DNA of 64,000 nucleotides, from NCBI GenBank assembly GCA_051162045.1, contig JBISDI010000006.1. One strand, 5' to 3'. Position 1 is the first letter of the stretch; each line of letters begins with the position of its first letter. This DNA is from Anaerozeibacter quisquiliarum (GTDB taxonomy: Bacteria > Bacillota > Clostridia > Christensenellales > Aristaeellaceae). The notes under the pieces are model-generated. The model saw nothing but the letters and a program-made list of their open reading frames with translations. It was not told the origin of the DNA and did no database searches. Position numbers and translations under genes: made by a program. Shown here in pieces: positions 16,902 through 25,892 of this stretch.

Positions 16902-17777
16902 ATGAGGGCAAGAGCAAACGCGCAAAGGCGCGAGGCATGCAGGCGGGCGATGCTCAAAACCTTTGTTCGCGCGGCCTTGTTGTTTTCGATTGTTCCCATT
17001 GGGCTTACGGTTGTTTATGGATTTGAGGCGCCGAATGCAATCGGCGACTATCTTTCGCAGATCCATAGCGGTTTTGAGCTGGTCGGCTTTCCGTATCGGC
17101 TGTTGCCCCAATCGGCCGGCCTGTCACAGTATGGAGCCTTGCTGCTTGATCGGATTGAGTTCGTCAGGTTTTATCTGAATTCCATCGGATACGCCCTGGC
17201 GATTGCCGCGGGCCAGGTGGTCATCGGCGCTATGGCGGCATACGCGTTGACTTGTTTTCGATTCCGCATTTCGAATTGGATATTCGGGCTCTATATCCTG
17301 CTCATGATCCTGCCGTTTCAAGTGACCATGGTGCCCAATTTCATCATGCTGAGCAGGCTGCGCTTAATTGATACGGCGTATGCGCTGACACTTCCCGGGC
17401 TTTTCGCGCCGTTTTCGGTCTTCCTGTTCAGACAGTACATGACTACGCTGCCGAGCGCGCTGATCGAGGCCGGCACCATCGACGGGGCTCATTCCGGTCA
17501 CATATTCGGGCTGATCATTTTGCCGATATGCAAACCCGCCGTGTGCGCGTGCGCAATGCTTGGCTTGTCGGAAAGCTGGAATATGCTGGAGCAGCCGTTG
17601 GTTCTTTTGAAAAGCGCCAGGCTGTATCCATTGTCTCTGGCCCTGGTGGATGGCGGGTATGTGGACGCAAGCGTGCAATTTGCGGCGGCAACGCTGTACA
17701 TGCTGCCCATGCTGTTGTTCTTCCTCTATTTCCAACAGGACATTGTGACGGGCATTCAAATCGCGGATTTGAAGTAG
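16902..17777 (+). CDS. Carbohydrate-type ABC permease (MalG/UgpE-like)
   Basis: This protein of 291 residues or less has MalG-type helices and the EAA loop (ALIEAGTIDGAHSGHIFGLIILPICKP). ATG 16902 adds a basic 16-residue tail with no good ribosome-binding site; ATG 16950, preceded by AGGCGGG, is at least as likely. It pairs with the permease ending at 16872. Confidence 0.85.
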   Translation: MRARANAQRREACRRAMLKTFVRAALLFSIVPIGLTVVYGFEAPNAIGDYLSQIHSGFELVGFPYRLLPQSAGLSQYGALLLDRIEFVRFYLNSIGYALAIAAGQVVIGAMAAYALTCFRFRISNWIFGLYILLMILPFQVTMVPNFIMLSRLRLIDTAYALTLPGLFAPFSVFLFRQYMTTLPSALIEAGTIDGAHSGHIFGLIILPICKPAVCACAMLGLSESWNMLEQPLVLLKSARLYPLSLALVDGGYVDASVQFAAATLYMLPMLLFFLYFQQDIVTGIQIADLK

Positions 17778-17788
17778 GGGGAATTCCC

Positions 17789-19138
17789 ATGCGGTATAAA
17801 AAGGCGGCCTTGTACGGGTTCGGACTCCTGGGCATATTGCTGGCGGCCAGCCTGTTTTTCGCGCAAACCTGGATGAACATGCGCTCCGCGAAGGTGCTGG
17901 TAGCATCCCCCGTAAAGGGTACGATTACCAAGCGCTACGACATAAAGGGCATTCTGGATTTTTATCCAAAGGGCGAAGTTGTATTGCACGATGCGGCAAA
18001 ATACCCCATTACAATCGACGAGGTGTTTGTCGGCGCGGGGCATGCGGTGACCAAGGGGGAGCGCCTGTTTTCCGCCAGCGTGGATCATTCCTTTGCGCGA
18101 GACTGCGATCAGATTACGGAAGCATTGCGGGCCGCGCGCGCGGCGCTCTCGCAATTGGAGTTTGACGGCGTACAGTCAAAGGTGAACCCAAACGCAACCC
18201 AGGCCGAGGAGGCGATCAACGATATCGAACTCAAAGCCCGGGCGTTTGAGCTGCGGCTGCGCATCATGGATCTTGCGGATAAGAAGGACGCTTCCTTGCC
18301 CGAAGATTGCGCATTGTGGCGCGGCGCGGCGACGCGAGATCCGGAACTGGACGGATTGCTCGCGAAATGGCAAGAGACATGCGATGCGCTGGCCGAGCGC
18401 GATAGAAGCGCAAAGAAGCGCTATGGCAGGATAAAGGCGAAAGATTATCGCTATTGCCTCGAGCGCTTTCGGATGGTGCGGGAAATTGAGCGGTTGGAGA
18501 AGGAGGCGCTTCGACTTGCGAGGCTCAGGCAAGCGCTCACATGTGTGCGAGCGGACGAGGACGGCGTCTTGCTGTCGACGGCGGTTCAAAAAGGCCGGCG
18601 CTACAATGGAGAAACGCCCCTTTACACATGGGCAAAAAAGCCGGTTCCCGCCGTATTGACGCCCGTGAACGCGCGGAACCTGAATGCCATGAGCATTGGA
18701 AGCCCATGCGCCTTTCAGCTGGGGGATCTCGATCTGAGCGGCGTCGTGGCGGAATTTGCGCGCCTGGATGTGAAAGGCGAGCATATGCCATGCGCGGTCA
18801 TACAGCTTGAAAGCGGGAAAGCTTTATCGCTGGAGGACTTTCAACGTATGGCCGGTCAGCAGATTTCGGGTGAATTCTCCTGGGAAAGCGACGTATACGA
18901 TTGCCTGGTGCCGACCAGCTGTATCGTGACGCGGAGCGGGGGGCAATACCTCTACGTCATTGGGCGCGTACAGGGGGCGTGGGGGGATGAAATGCGCATC
19001 AGCGAGCAGAAAGTTACGGTGGTCATGTACAACGATCAATACGCGGCGCTTGCAAAACCCTTGCCCATGGGGACGCAATTGGCGGACAAGTGGGATAGGC
19101 CGCTGGCAAGTGGGATGAGGGTGATAAAACTCTTATGA
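17789..19138 (+). CDS. HlyD-like adaptor protein with coiled coil
   Basis: The 449-residue protein starts at ATG 17789 (AGGGGG 7 nt upstream). One N-terminal helix (AALYGFGLLGILLAASLFF) is followed by a biotinyl-lipoyl-like half (YPITIDEVFVGAGHAVTKGE), a long helical segment from about 100 to 240 (EITEALRAARAALSQLE onward) and the second half-motif plus beta-barrel. This is the order of membrane-fusion proteins. It overlaps the next gene by 4 nt. An efflux adaptor inside an importer operon is odd; it may couple the binding protein to the MacB-like partner. Confidence 0.72.
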   Translation: MRYKKAALYGFGLLGILLAASLFFAQTWMNMRSAKVLVASPVKGTITKRYDIKGILDFYPKGEVVLHDAAKYPITIDEVFVGAGHAVTKGERLFSASVDHSFARDCDQITEALRAARAALSQLEFDGVQSKVNPNATQAEEAINDIELKARAFELRLRIMDLADKKDASLPEDCALWRGAATRDPELDGLLAKWQETCDALAERDRSAKKRYGRIKAKDYRYCLERFRMVREIERLEKEALRLARLRQALTCVRADEDGVLLSTAVQKGRRYNGETPLYTWAKKPVPAVLTPVNARNLNAMSIGSPCAFQLGDLDLSGVVAEFARLDVKGEHMPCAVIQLESGKALSLEDFQRMAGQQISGEFSWESDVYDCLVPTSCIVTRSGGQYLYVIGRVQGAWGDEMRISEQKVTVVMYNDQYAALAKPLPMGTQLADKWDRPLASGMRVIKLL

Positions 19139-20316
19139 ACCACGAAAAGGGATCGGGCCGCCCCATCGTTTCGGTCGGGTTGGCCGCGGTGCTGCTGGGC
19201 GTCATGGGATTGCTTGGCCTTTTGACGGCAAAGGTTTTTGACCCGGGCGTACCGTTTGTCGCCATCGGGCCGCCGTCGGAGCAGTTCCGGGCCGACGCTT
19301 TGGCGTGTATACGGGACGTTTCTCTGGAGGCGGAGGCGCTGGCCGATCGTTGGACGCTGCATACGGCGGCGAAGACCACGATAGAAGGCGAAACCATGGA
19401 TGTGTTCGGCATTGATGAGCGGTACTTTTCCTGCTATGGCGCTCAAATCATCGAGGGCCGGACGTTTTTAACGCGGGATATTGAGGACGCGGAATTTGTC
19501 GCGGTTCTCAGCGAGTCGGCGTCGTTTTCTTTGCTGCGCATCGTTTATGGCGTGGGGCAACGCGTCGTGCTGGGCGATCACAGCTACCGCGTCGTTGGCG
19601 TGGTCGCGGATGATCGGGCGGTGGGGGCCAACGCGCACCGCATCTACATTCCTTTGACGATTGCGGCCGCGCAGCCACATGACGCCGTGTCGCTCAGCGC
19701 ATGCCCGAAACCGGCCGCGCGCCAAGCCGGCGCGGCACTTTTGTCCATTGCCCGGGTCGCGATACCCGGCGCGCGCGCCTACGCGCTCGAAAGGGAAAGG
19801 GCGTGCGCCCTGCTGCCCGTTCTGTTGCTCGTGTCGGGGCTGGCTTTCTCTCTTTGCGTTCAATTGACCCGTGCGGCCATGCGGGGCATGAAGGATATGG
19901 GGGTATGGGTCAAAGGACAACTGAGATATCGCTATTGGGATCAGATGCTGGGACGGCTCATGCTGCGCTTGCTGATTGTCCTGGGCCTGGCCGCGAGCGC
20001 GCTCCTGGGATATGCCGCGTTGGCGCACGGCTTATCCAAACTCTGGCTGTTGTTCCCGGAGTGGATACCGGCGGATACCGAGTCCGCCTTGTCCCATCTG
20101 CTGATGGAGAATGCCCGCTCCGGCACGCCTGTGTTGTACATTCCGCCCGCCATGCACAGGCTTAGAATTTTGGGAGAGGGGATACGCTGGACGAGCTTTA
20201 TCCTGCTGGCCTTGGGCGTTTGCCCGCGTATGACGTCGGCGTTTTGCCGCGTGGGGCATGTCTGCTCAACCCCGTCCGCGTGGGGAGGTCAGGTAGAAAA
20301 TCACAGCGCGTTTTGA
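19135..20316 (+). CDS. MacB/FtsX-like membrane protein without ATPase partner
   Basis: A 393-residue protein has an N-terminal helix (VSVGLAAVLLGVMGLLGLL) and a MacB_PCD-like extracellular domain of about 170 residues (ISIEGRTFLTRDIED-type segment, GQRVVLGDHSYRVVGVV). A helix near 230 and further C-terminal helices follow. The typical FtsX C-terminal triplet is imperfect and the last 40 residues look atypical (many Cys and Pro), so a small frameshift near 20220 is possible. No ATPase is encoded nearby. Translationally coupled to the adaptor gene. Confidence 0.65.
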   Translation: MNHEKGSGRPIVSVGLAAVLLGVMGLLGLLTAKVFDPGVPFVAIGPPSEQFRADALACIRDVSLEAEALADRWTLHTAAKTTIEGETMDVFGIDERYFSCYGAQIIEGRTFLTRDIEDAEFVAVLSESASFSLLRIVYGVGQRVVLGDHSYRVVGVVADDRAVGANAHRIYIPLTIAAAQPHDAVSLSACPKPAARQAGAALLSIARVAIPGARAYALERERACALLPVLLLVSGLAFSLCVQLTRAAMRGMKDMGVWVKGQLRYRYWDQMLGRLMLRLLIVLGLAASALLGYAALAHGLSKLWLLFPEWIPADTESALSHLLMENARSGTPVLYIPPAMHRLRILGEGIRWTSFILLALGVCPRMTSAFCRVGHVCSTPSAWGGQVENHSAF

Positions 20317-20359
20317 GAAGGCAATCGGGCACAAAGCCCCTCGCCTGCCAAACGCCAAA

Positions 20360-21148
20360 TCAGTCGGCGCCCGCCCAATTCGCACCCTTGCGATATTCTG
20401 CCGGCGTCATCCCCGTATATTTCTTGAACACCTGGATGAAGTAGCTCTGGGAGCAGAACTGATAGAAACCGGCGATGTCGGTCAGCGAGCTATTGGTATA
20501 GCGCAGGAAGTGTCGGGCTTCCTCCACGCGCCTGCGCTGTATGTAGCGGCTGACCGCCTCGCCGGTGTCCTTTTTGAATTGGCGGGACAGGTGCGCCGGG
20601 TGAACGAAACCGGCCCTGGCGATGACATTAAGCTCGAGCTCCTCGGACAGGTGGCCGTCGATGTAGCGGATCGCCTGCCGGGTGACCGGGCTCATCTTAC
20701 CCAAGACCTGCGCCTCCACCAGGTCGATGAACCGCATGGCGATGGCCTGCTCCAGCGCCTCGAGCGTGCGCGGATCACTCTGCGCCTCGAGCGCCTGGAT
20801 GCAGGCGTCGCTCAGCGTGAACGCGTCGTCGTCCGACGCGCCCCCGGCGATCGCGGCGCGTGCGAACAACGCAACGCTGCCGATCAGCGAGTTCTTGAGC
20901 GAGCGCAGCGGGTCCTCGGCCAGCGTGGCGCGGCTTTGCGCGTTGATCTCGCCCAGCACCCGCACGCTGCCGGCCCGGTCGCCGCCGGCGATTGCGCGCA
21001 CCAACTGCTGCTCGAGCGAGTAGGGAGGATGGGTGAACAAGGCCTGCTTATTGTGGCGGTTGTTCTCGAACAGCCGCTTTTCGATGTCCAATTGTTCGTC
21101 ATATCCCCGCTTCACGACGACATCCCCTCCGGCGAATTGCGCCCCCAT
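20360..21148 (-). CDS. AraC-family transcriptional regulator
   Basis: A 262-residue protein ends in a two-helix-turn-helix AraC DNA-binding domain. It shows LSRQFKKDTGEAVSRYIQ, RRVEEARHFL, SLTDIAGFYQFCSQSYF and the closing FKKYTGMTPAEYRK. The N-terminal ~150 residues are an effector domain of helical type (ordinary AraC cupin motifs are not evident). It is divergent from the GH65 phosphorylase gene with an inverted-repeat operator between them, so it most likely controls that operon and itself. The true start may be the ATG at 21112-21114 region (VVKRGYD) rather than 21148. Confidence 0.88.
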   Translation of the reverse strand: MGAQFAGGDVVVKRGYDEQLDIEKRLFENNRHNKQALFTHPPYSLEQQLVRAIAGGDRAGSVRVLGEINAQSRATLAEDPLRSLKNSLIGSVALFARAAIAGGASDDDAFTLSDACIQALEAQSDPRTLEALEQAIAMRFIDLVEAQVLGKMSPVTRQAIRYIDGHLSEELELNVIARAGFVHPAHLSRQFKKDTGEAVSRYIQRRRVEEARHFLRYTNSSLTDIAGFYQFCSQSYFIQVFKKYTGMTPAEYRKGANWAGAD

Positions 21149-21166
21149 TTACAGATGCTTTGATTT

Positions 21167-21185
21167 TATCACAAATGCTGTGATA
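21167..21185. promoter_or_regulatory. Inverted-repeat operator between araC-type gene and GH65
   Basis: TATCACAAATGCTGTGATA is a perfect 7+5+7 inverted repeat placed midway in the divergent 120-bp intergenic region. It is the natural candidate for the AraC-type regulator site, or for a global regulator. Confidence 0.6.
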
Positions 21186-21271
21186 TTGGTAGATTAAATC
21201 TTGGTCATTTGGTATGCTTAGCGTATCGGCTTAATGTGCAGGGCGGTGCGGACGGCGGGGAGCGTGAAGGC

Positions 21272-23509
21272 ATGAGCATACTGTACCAGGAGGGCTTCGA
21301 CCCGGCCCTCATTGCGCGCCAGGAAGCGATCTTCCACACGGCCAACGGCTATGTGGGCGTGCGCGCGTCGCTCGAGGAGGGGGTGCCGGAGGGCGTCAAG
21401 TCGATCCGGGGTACCTACCTGAACGGCTTCTACAACCTGCGGCCGATCGCCTACGGCGAAAAGCTGTACGGCTTCCCGGACGAGCAGGAGGTGATGCCGG
21501 GCGTCGCCGACGCGCAGACCATCCGCCTTAACGTGGGGGACGAGCTCTTCAGCCCGTTTACGGGCACGCTTGAGCACTACAGCCGCACGCTCGACATGGA
21601 CGCCGGGGTGTCCACGCGCAACATCACGTGGCGCACAGAAAAGGGCGCGACGGTGAAGCTCACAATCGACCGGCTGGCGTCCTGGGTGGAGCCGGCGCTG
21701 TTTTTGATCCGTTACCGGGTGGAATCGGTCGATTATGAGGGCGCGCTGACGTTCGAATCCACGCTCAGCGGCGAGGTGCGCGCCTACGCCGACCCGACCG
21801 ACCCGCGCGTCGCGCCTCTGGCCGTCCGGCATCTGGCCGTCGAGAAGGCCGAGCGCCGCGAGGGCGTCGAGGTGCTGACCTTGAGGACGCTTAACGCGCA
21901 GCAGCGCATGGCATGCGCGGTGGGGCACCGGCTGAACGGCCGGCCCGCCGGGCGGCTGTCGGCGCAGGTGCGGCCGGGCGAGGCGATCGTGCTCGAGAAG
22001 TGGTGCGCCTTTCGGGACAGCCGGCGTGCGGTCGATCCGGCGCAGGCGGCGTTCGACATCCTCGAGCGGGCGATGGCCGAGCCGATCGACGCCTGGTTTG
22101 CGCGCCAGCGGGCGGCGGTTTCCGCGTTCTGGGACAGGGCACGCGTCGAGATCCGCGGCGACGAGGCGCTCCAATCGGCGATCGACTTCAGCCTCTACCA
22201 GCTCATGCAGTCGGCCGGGCGCGACGCGCTGTCGAGCGTGGCCGCCAAGGGCCTGAGCGGCGAGGGCTACGAGGGGCATTACTTCTGGGACACGGAAATC
22301 TACATCTTCCCGTTCTTCCTGCTCACCGACGCCGCGCGGGCGCGAGAGCTGCTGCGCTTCCGCCACGGCATCTTACCGGGCGCCAAGGCGCACGCCCGCG
22401 TCATGGGGCACGCGCGCGGGGCGCTCTATCCCTGGCGCACGATCGCCGGGCGCGAATGTTCGAGCTACTACCCGACCGGTTCGGCGCAGTACCACATCAA
22501 CGCCGACGTGGCGGGCGCGGTGCTGCAATACTGGCACTTGAGCGGAGACATCCGGTTCATGGCCGAATGCGGGGCCGAGGTGCTGGTCGAGACGGCGCTT
22601 TTGTGGCTGGACGTCGGCCATATGAACGGGGATAAATTCGAGATTCACTCGGTCACCGGCCCCGACGAATACACTTTGCTCGTTGACAACAACTACTACA
22701 CCAATGTGGGCGCGCGCGCCAACTTAATCGGGGCCGTCCGTGTCATGCGGGCCCTGACGGAGGCCGGCCTGGCGGACGGGGTCATCGCAAAGACGGGCGT
22801 GACGCCGGCGGAGCTCGACGCGTTCGAGGATGCCGCGCGCCGCATGCTGTTGCCCTACGACGAGGAGCGGGGCATCTACGCCCAGGACGATTCGTTCCTG
22901 CGCAAGAAGGTGCTGCCGATTGCGGACATCCCCCGCGACCAATTCCCGCTGTTGCTGAACCGCCACCCGTTGTTCCTGAGCCGCCATCAGGTGCTCAAGC
23001 AGGCCGACGCGGTGCTGGCCCACTTCTTGCACGAGGAGGGGGTGGACGAGGGCGCGATGCGGCGCACCTACGACTACTACGAGCCGCTGACCACGCACGA
23101 TTCCTCGCTGTCGCCCTGCATCCACGGCATCATGGCGGCGCGGCTGGGTGACATGGACAAGGCCATGGCCTATTTCCGCGAGACCGCACGCCTGGACCTC
23201 GACGACACCCACTTAAACACCGCCGACGGACTGCACACCGCCAACCTCGGCGGCGTGTACCTGAGCGTGGTGATGGGCTTTGCGGGCCTGCGGATTGGGG
23301 AAGAAGGGGTGTCGCTGTGCCCGCAATTGCCGGGCGGCCTGGAAGGCTATGCGTTTTCCTTCCTCGTAGGCGGCAGCCGCGTGCGCTGCGAGGTCGGGCG
23401 CGAGGGCTGTCAGCTTACGCGGCTCGAGGGGCCGCCCGCGCGGCTGCGCGTATATGGCGAAGGGGTGCTCGTCACCGGGACATATCGATTCCCGGTGCGC
23501 AGTAAATAG
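21272..23509 (+). CDS. Glycoside hydrolase family 65 disaccharide phosphorylase
   Basis: About 745 residues from ATG 21272 (MSILYQEGFDP) in the three-part GH65 layout: N-terminal beta-sandwich, (alpha/alpha)6 barrel and C-terminal jelly roll. The substrate-site motif GHYFWDTEIYIFPFF and the general-acid loop TGPDEYTLLVDNNYYTN (Glu at about 466) are intact. Such enzymes use phosphate to split maltose, kojibiose, nigerose or trehalose into beta-glucose 1-phosphate and a sugar, the substrate of pgmB at 11844. It lies upstream of a full MalEFG-type importer. I cannot choose among the disaccharides. Confidence 0.92.
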   Translation: MSILYQEGFDPALIARQEAIFHTANGYVGVRASLEEGVPEGVKSIRGTYLNGFYNLRPIAYGEKLYGFPDEQEVMPGVADAQTIRLNVGDELFSPFTGTLEHYSRTLDMDAGVSTRNITWRTEKGATVKLTIDRLASWVEPALFLIRYRVESVDYEGALTFESTLSGEVRAYADPTDPRVAPLAVRHLAVEKAERREGVEVLTLRTLNAQQRMACAVGHRLNGRPAGRLSAQVRPGEAIVLEKWCAFRDSRRAVDPAQAAFDILERAMAEPIDAWFARQRAAVSAFWDRARVEIRGDEALQSAIDFSLYQLMQSAGRDALSSVAAKGLSGEGYEGHYFWDTEIYIFPFFLLTDAARARELLRFRHGILPGAKAHARVMGHARGALYPWRTIAGRECSSYYPTGSAQYHINADVAGAVLQYWHLSGDIRFMAECGAEVLVETALLWLDVGHMNGDKFEIHSVTGPDEYTLLVDNNYYTNVGARANLIGAVRVMRALTEAGLADGVIAKTGVTPAELDAFEDAARRMLLPYDEERGIYAQDDSFLRKKVLPIADIPRDQFPLLLNRHPLFLSRHQVLKQADAVLAHFLHEEGVDEGAMRRTYDYYEPLTTHDSSLSPCIHGIMAARLGDMDKAMAYFRETARLDLDDTHLNTADGLHTANLGGVYLSVVMGFAGLRIGEEGVSLCPQLPGGLEGYAFSFLVGGSRVRCEVGREGCQLTRLEGPPARLRVYGEGVLVTGTYRFPVRSK

Positions 23510-23591
23510 GATTTCCCTTAAAGACAATCAGCGGTTTTGCCCATTTTGGAGGTGATTTTCGTAGGCAGATATCCGCATTGTAAAATGGAAC

Positions 23592-23620
23592 TTGACAAGG
23601 CGCGCGTTTTCCAGTATAGT
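23592..23620 (+). promoter_or_regulatory. Promoter of the sugar importer operon
   Basis: TTGACA (23592-23597) and TATAGT (23615-23620) with 17-bp spacing. GCAAGGAGGAG before ATG 23658 is a strong ribosome-binding site. Confidence 0.85.
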
Positions 23621-23657
23621 TAATGTTACGGCATAACACATTGCAAGGAGGAGACCC

Positions 23658-24920
23658 ATGAAGAAGATCATCGCTCTGGCCCTTACGCTGCTGTTCGCGT
23701 TCGGCATGATTTCGAGCGCGTATGCGGAGGATGTCACCGTCACCATGTTCCAACTCAAGGTCGAGATCGACGCCGCGCTGCAGGAATTCGCCAAGCAGTA
23801 CAATGCCTCGCATCCGGGCGTTACCGTCAACGTTGAGACGCTGGGCGGCGGCGCGGACTATCACGGCGCGCTCAAGGCCAAGCTGCAAGCCGACCAGATG
23901 CCCTCCATCTTCGTCATCGAAGGCAAGGGCGGTTACGACGTCTGGAAGGACAACATGGCCGATATGGCCGACTGCGCCTGGGTCAAAGATACCGACTTCG
24001 CCTTCATGGGCGACGACGGCAAGGTCGTGGGCTTCCCGGTGGCCGTGGAGGGCTTCGGCCTCGGCTACAACGCCGAAATCCTCGAAAAGGCCGGCATCGA
24101 CCCCGCCACGCTGACCACCTTCTCGGCGGTCAAGGCCGCCTTCGAGAAGCTCGACGGGATGAAGGCCGAGCTGGGTCTGGACGCGGTGACCTCGATGGCC
24201 GCTTCGATTGCGGGCGGTATGTGGTGGGTTATGGGCAATCACAACTTCAACGCGTACTACGCCGGCGGCATCGGCTATGAAGACACCACCTACCTCGACA
24301 TGGCGCTCAAGGGCGAAGTGGATGCGGATCGTCTGGCCGCATACGCCAATTACGCGAAGCTGCTGTTTGACTACGCCGATCAGGACATCCTGACCAACGG
24401 CAACTACGACGCGCAGGTGTCCGCGTTCGCGCAGGGCAAGACCGCGTTCATCAACCAGGGCAACTGGATCGATCCCAACATGAAGCAGATGGACGCCTCC
24501 TTTAAGATGGGCTACATCTCCCACTGCTTCACCGAGGAAGAGACGACCGGCCTGTTCATGGCCGCGCCCAGCTGGTACTGCCTGAACGGCGGCGCGTCCG
24601 AAGCGGAGCAGAAGGCCGCGAAGGACTTCCTGGACTATATGGCCACCACGCCCGAAGGCGCGGATTACATGGTCAATCAAGCGGGCATGGTGCCGGCGTT
24701 CAAGTCGGTTACCCTAAAGCCCACCGGCCAGTTCTCCGCCGCGCTGGTCGAAGCCAGCGCCCGTGGCGGCAACTACAACTGGCGCTTCGGCTCGATGCCC
24801 GACGGCTTCGCGCAGAACCACCTCGGCCCGGTGTTCGACCTGTTCGCGCAGGATCACTCGGATGTGAATGTGCTCATTCAGGACCTGACCGACACCATCG
24901 CCAAGGCCCCTACGGTATAA
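23658..24920 (+). CDS. Sugar ABC transporter substrate-binding protein
   Basis: The 420-residue family 1 binding protein begins MKKIIALALTLLFAFGMISSAYA with cleavage at AYA-ED and no lipobox Cys. It has the usual alpha-glucoside binding-protein features: NVETLGGGADYHGALKAK, VGFPVAVEGFGLGYN, AFAQGKTAFINQGNW and C-terminal helices. Its own promoter and a hairpin with T5 right after its stop indicate excess expression over the permeases. It probably delivers the disaccharide used by the GH65 phosphorylase. Confidence 0.9.
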   Translation: MKKIIALALTLLFAFGMISSAYAEDVTVTMFQLKVEIDAALQEFAKQYNASHPGVTVNVETLGGGADYHGALKAKLQADQMPSIFVIEGKGGYDVWKDNMADMADCAWVKDTDFAFMGDDGKVVGFPVAVEGFGLGYNAEILEKAGIDPATLTTFSAVKAAFEKLDGMKAELGLDAVTSMAASIAGGMWWVMGNHNFNAYYAGGIGYEDTTYLDMALKGEVDADRLAAYANYAKLLFDYADQDILTNGNYDAQVSAFAQGKTAFINQGNWIDPNMKQMDASFKMGYISHCFTEEETTGLFMAAPSWYCLNGGASEAEQKAAKDFLDYMATTPEGADYMVNQAGMVPAFKSVTLKPTGQFSAALVEASARGGNYNWRFGSMPDGFAQNHLGPVFDLFAQDHSDVNVLIQDLTDTIAKAPTV

Positions 24921-24931
24921 CCTTCGATACG

Positions 24932-24960
24932 AGGGGGGGACCTCCGGGTTCCCCCTTTTT
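24932..24960 (+). terminator. Leaky terminator after the binding-protein gene
   Basis: A GGGGGGACC arm pairs (one G-U) with GGTTCCCCC around a TCC loop and is followed by T5. The permease gene follows on the same strand without its own clear promoter, so partial read-through is expected. Confidence 0.75.
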
Positions 24961-25007
24961 ATCATGATCAGCCGGGCTTGCCCGCGCCATAAAGGGGGTT
25001 CTAAGCC

Positions 25008-25892
25008 TTGAAGCGCAAAATGTCGGTTGACATTGTGTTCATGTTGCCCTGTCTATTCGCCTTCGTTATGGTGATTATTTGCCCGTTTTTCCTGGGCATC
25101 TACTATTCGATGACCGATTGGAACGGCGTGCGCGAGACGATCACCTTCGTCGGCCTTGAAAACTTCCGAGGCATGTTCCGGCAACCGCAGTTTCTGTATT
25201 CGTTCATGATTACGGTATCCTACACCGCAATCAATGTGGTGCTGGTCAATGTGGTCAGCTTCTTCTTATCGCTGTTGGTCACCGGGCAATCGCGGCTTCG
25301 GAACCTCTACCGCGCCGGCTTCTTCGTGCCCAACCTGATCGGCGGCATCGTGCTGGGCTACATCTGGCAGTTCTTGTTTAACAATGTGTTCACGCTGGCG
25401 GGGACGGCCTTCCCCTTCCTCGCGAAGTCGCTGATTGCCCGCACCGATACGGTCATCTGGGCGATGAGCCTTGTCAACACCTGGCAGTATGCCGGCTATA
25501 TCATGCTGATCTACGTGGCGTCGATCCAGTCGGTGCCCGCCTCGGTCATGGAGGCCGCGTCGGTGGATGGAGCCAACTACTTTACGCGGCTGCGTCGTGT
25601 GCTGATCCCGATGATGGCCAATGCCTTCACGATCTCGCTGTTCCTGACGCTGACCAATTCATTCAAGCAGTTTGACATGAACTTTACGCTGACCAACGGC
25701 GGCCCCAGCGCCCGTTTCATGGGCGGCGCGGTCAAGGCCAGCCAGCTGTTGGCGATGGACATCTACGCGACGGCCAACGCCGCGAACAAGATGGCCGAGG
25801 CCCAGGCCAAGTCGGTGGTCTTCTTCCTGGTCCTGGTCGTGTTCTCGCTTGTGCAGGTCTACTTCAACAAGCGCAAGGAGGTGGAGGCATAA
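25008..25892 (+). CDS. Sugar ABC permease (MalF-like)
   Basis: The 294-residue, six-helix permease starts at TTG 25008 (AAAGGGGG 9 nt upstream; in-frame ATG at 25020 is the alternative). The EAA loop is ASVMEAASVDGANYFTRLRRVLIPMM. Together with the next gene it forms the translocation pore for the binding protein at 23658. Confidence 0.92.
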   Translation: MKRKMSVDIVFMLPCLFAFVMVIICPFFLGIYYSMTDWNGVRETITFVGLENFRGMFRQPQFLYSFMITVSYTAINVVLVNVVSFFLSLLVTGQSRLRNLYRAGFFVPNLIGGIVLGYIWQFLFNNVFTLAGTAFPFLAKSLIARTDTVIWAMSLVNTWQYAGYIMLIYVASIQSVPASVMEAASVDGANYFTRLRRVLIPMMANAFTISLFLTLTNSFKQFDMNFTLTNGGPSARFMGGAVKASQLLAMDIYATANAANKMAEAQAKSVVFFLVLVVFSLVQVYFNKRKEVEA

